Source of the DNA: Chloroflexota bacterium
GTDB taxonomy: Bacteria > Chloroflexota > Limnocylindria > Limnocylindrales > CSP1-4
Length of the DNA: 5,666 bases
Reading direction: 5' to 3'
Assembly (NCBI GenBank): GCA_027346765.1
Contig: DAIERN010000103.1
Coordinates: 1 to 5,666, forward strand
The position numbers and the translations under genes are program-made. The notes below the pieces were generated by a model. That model had not been told where the DNA came from, searched no databases, and saw only the letters and a program-made list of their open reading frames with translations. This document shows positions 5,171 to 5,666 of the stretch, piece by piece (position 1 is the stretch's first letter; each line of letters opens with the position of its first letter).

Positions 5171-5666
5171 ATGGACAACGGCTACCTGGCGCTCGCCGAC
5201 TGGCGACGCCGGGTGGCTCAGATCTACGCCGAGTGGCGGCACGCTTCTGCGACCGACCCTCATGGGGCGTGGCTGCGCTGGCGTGGGGCGCGGGACGAGC
5301 TGTTCCGCGTCCACCCGCAATCGCCGCTGAAACCCCAGATGAGAGCCCGCTTCGGCGGGCTTTCGTATTTTGACTTCGACCCGGCGTACCGATTCACGGT
5401 GAAGTTCGAAGCGGCCGACTCAGAGAGCGATCCCCATGCGCCCGATTCGCCAGCCGGCGGACTGCTCCAGCTGCCGTCGAGCGGCGCCGAGCAGCTCTCG
5501 TTCCGGCGCATCGGGCTGGTTCGGCTCGCTGGTCCGCTCGAGGGTGCGACGCTCCCCGTGTTCTGGATGAGCGGCTATGCGGGCGGCATCTTCCTCCCCT
5601 TCCGCGACGTCACCAGCCGCACTGCCACCTACGGCGCGGGGCGCTACCTCCTGGATTCGGTCAAGG
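5171..5666 (+). CDS. DUF1684 domain protein, N-terminal part (runs off the right edge)
   Basis: An uninterrupted frame begins at the ATG 8 nt after the binding-protein stop and gives 165 residues before the window ends. The sequence fits the DUF1684 family: an N-terminal helix with W11 and W22, the DPHGAWLRWR and RDELFRVHPQSPL blocks (29-53), RFGGLSYFDFDPAYRF (60-75), FRRIGLVRL (111-119), and the hallmark LPFRDVTSRTATYGAGRYL at 142-160. The function of DUF1684 is unknown; its members are usually 200-280 residues and often stand alone in GC-rich bacteria. I see no signal peptide or membrane segment, so it is probably cytosolic. A GGGAG 12 nt before the ATG is a weak ribosome site, so translational coupling to the binding protein is likely. 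Co-transcription with the importer suggests but does not show a related role. A terminator-like hairpin lies inside codons 58-67. Confidence 0.85.
   Translation, partial: MDNGYLALADWRRRVAQIYAEWRHASATDPHGAWLRWRGARDELFRVHPQSPLKPQMRARFGGLSYFDFDPAYRFTVKFEAADSESDPHAPDSPAGGLLQLPSSGAEQLSFRRIGLVRLAGPLEGATLPVFWMSGYAGGIFLPFRDVTSRTATYGAGRYLLDSVK
5342..5371 (+). terminator. Terminator-like hairpin embedded in the DUF1684 coding sequence
   Basis: AGCCCGC (5344-5350), loop TTCG, GCGGGCT (5355-5361) form a perfect 7-bp stem that extends by a G-U and an A-U pair to 9 bp. It is followed by TTTCGTATTTT, which is T-rich. A GC stem with a UUCG tetraloop and downstream U tract is the form of an intrinsic terminator. 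It sits 182 nt past the binding-protein stop, inside a conserved coding block (RFGGLSYFDFD), so it could end part of the receptor message and lower DUF1684 expression. The tract is interrupted by CG and A, so efficiency may be partial. Confidence 0.5.

Overview
This GC-rich bacterial window (every ORF uses G/C-ending codons heavily) holds eight genes in two divergent blocks. The taxonomy is an inference only. A flavin-dependent, F420-type LLM oxidoreductase N-terminus, near-leaderless gene starts and the actinobacterial/chloroflexotal style of the binding protein point to Actinomycetota or Chloroflexota, and I cannot separate the two.

Minus-strand block (1-1648, read leftward): a 2H-phosphoesterase ('2'-5' RNA ligase' family) at 1648-1121; a 255-bp spacer (866-1120) carrying three copies of a REP-like repeat, one of them inverted; a hexameric-type purine-nucleoside phosphorylase at 865-113; and, 14 nt further on, the first 32 codons of an LLM-class oxidoreductase that runs off the left edge.

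Plus-strand block (1676-5666): a complete type I ABC importer of the osmoprotectant/quaternary-amine (OpuC/ProU/YehXWYZ-like) family. It is ordered ATPase (1676-2638), permease (2655-3341), permease (3332-4051), then a 175-bp hairpin-rich gap with its own promoter, then a lipoprotein substrate-binding protein (4227-5162). A DUF1684 gene begins 8 nt after the binding protein and runs off the right edge. The ATPase drives the two-permease channel. The lipid-anchored receptor captures the ligand, probably a betaine or choline-like compound, and can be transcribed separately from the membrane components.

The two blocks diverge from a 27-bp gap containing one self-complementary TATA that fits a -10 element in both directions. 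The most interesting signals are this shared promoter with near-leaderless starts, a terminator-like UUCG hairpin plus U-rich tract embedded inside the conserved DUF1684 coding sequence, and the REP-like repeat trio. I see no CRISPR array, transposase, tRNA, rRNA or evidently new defence or metabolic system. The transporter itself is an ordinary one with some variant details.
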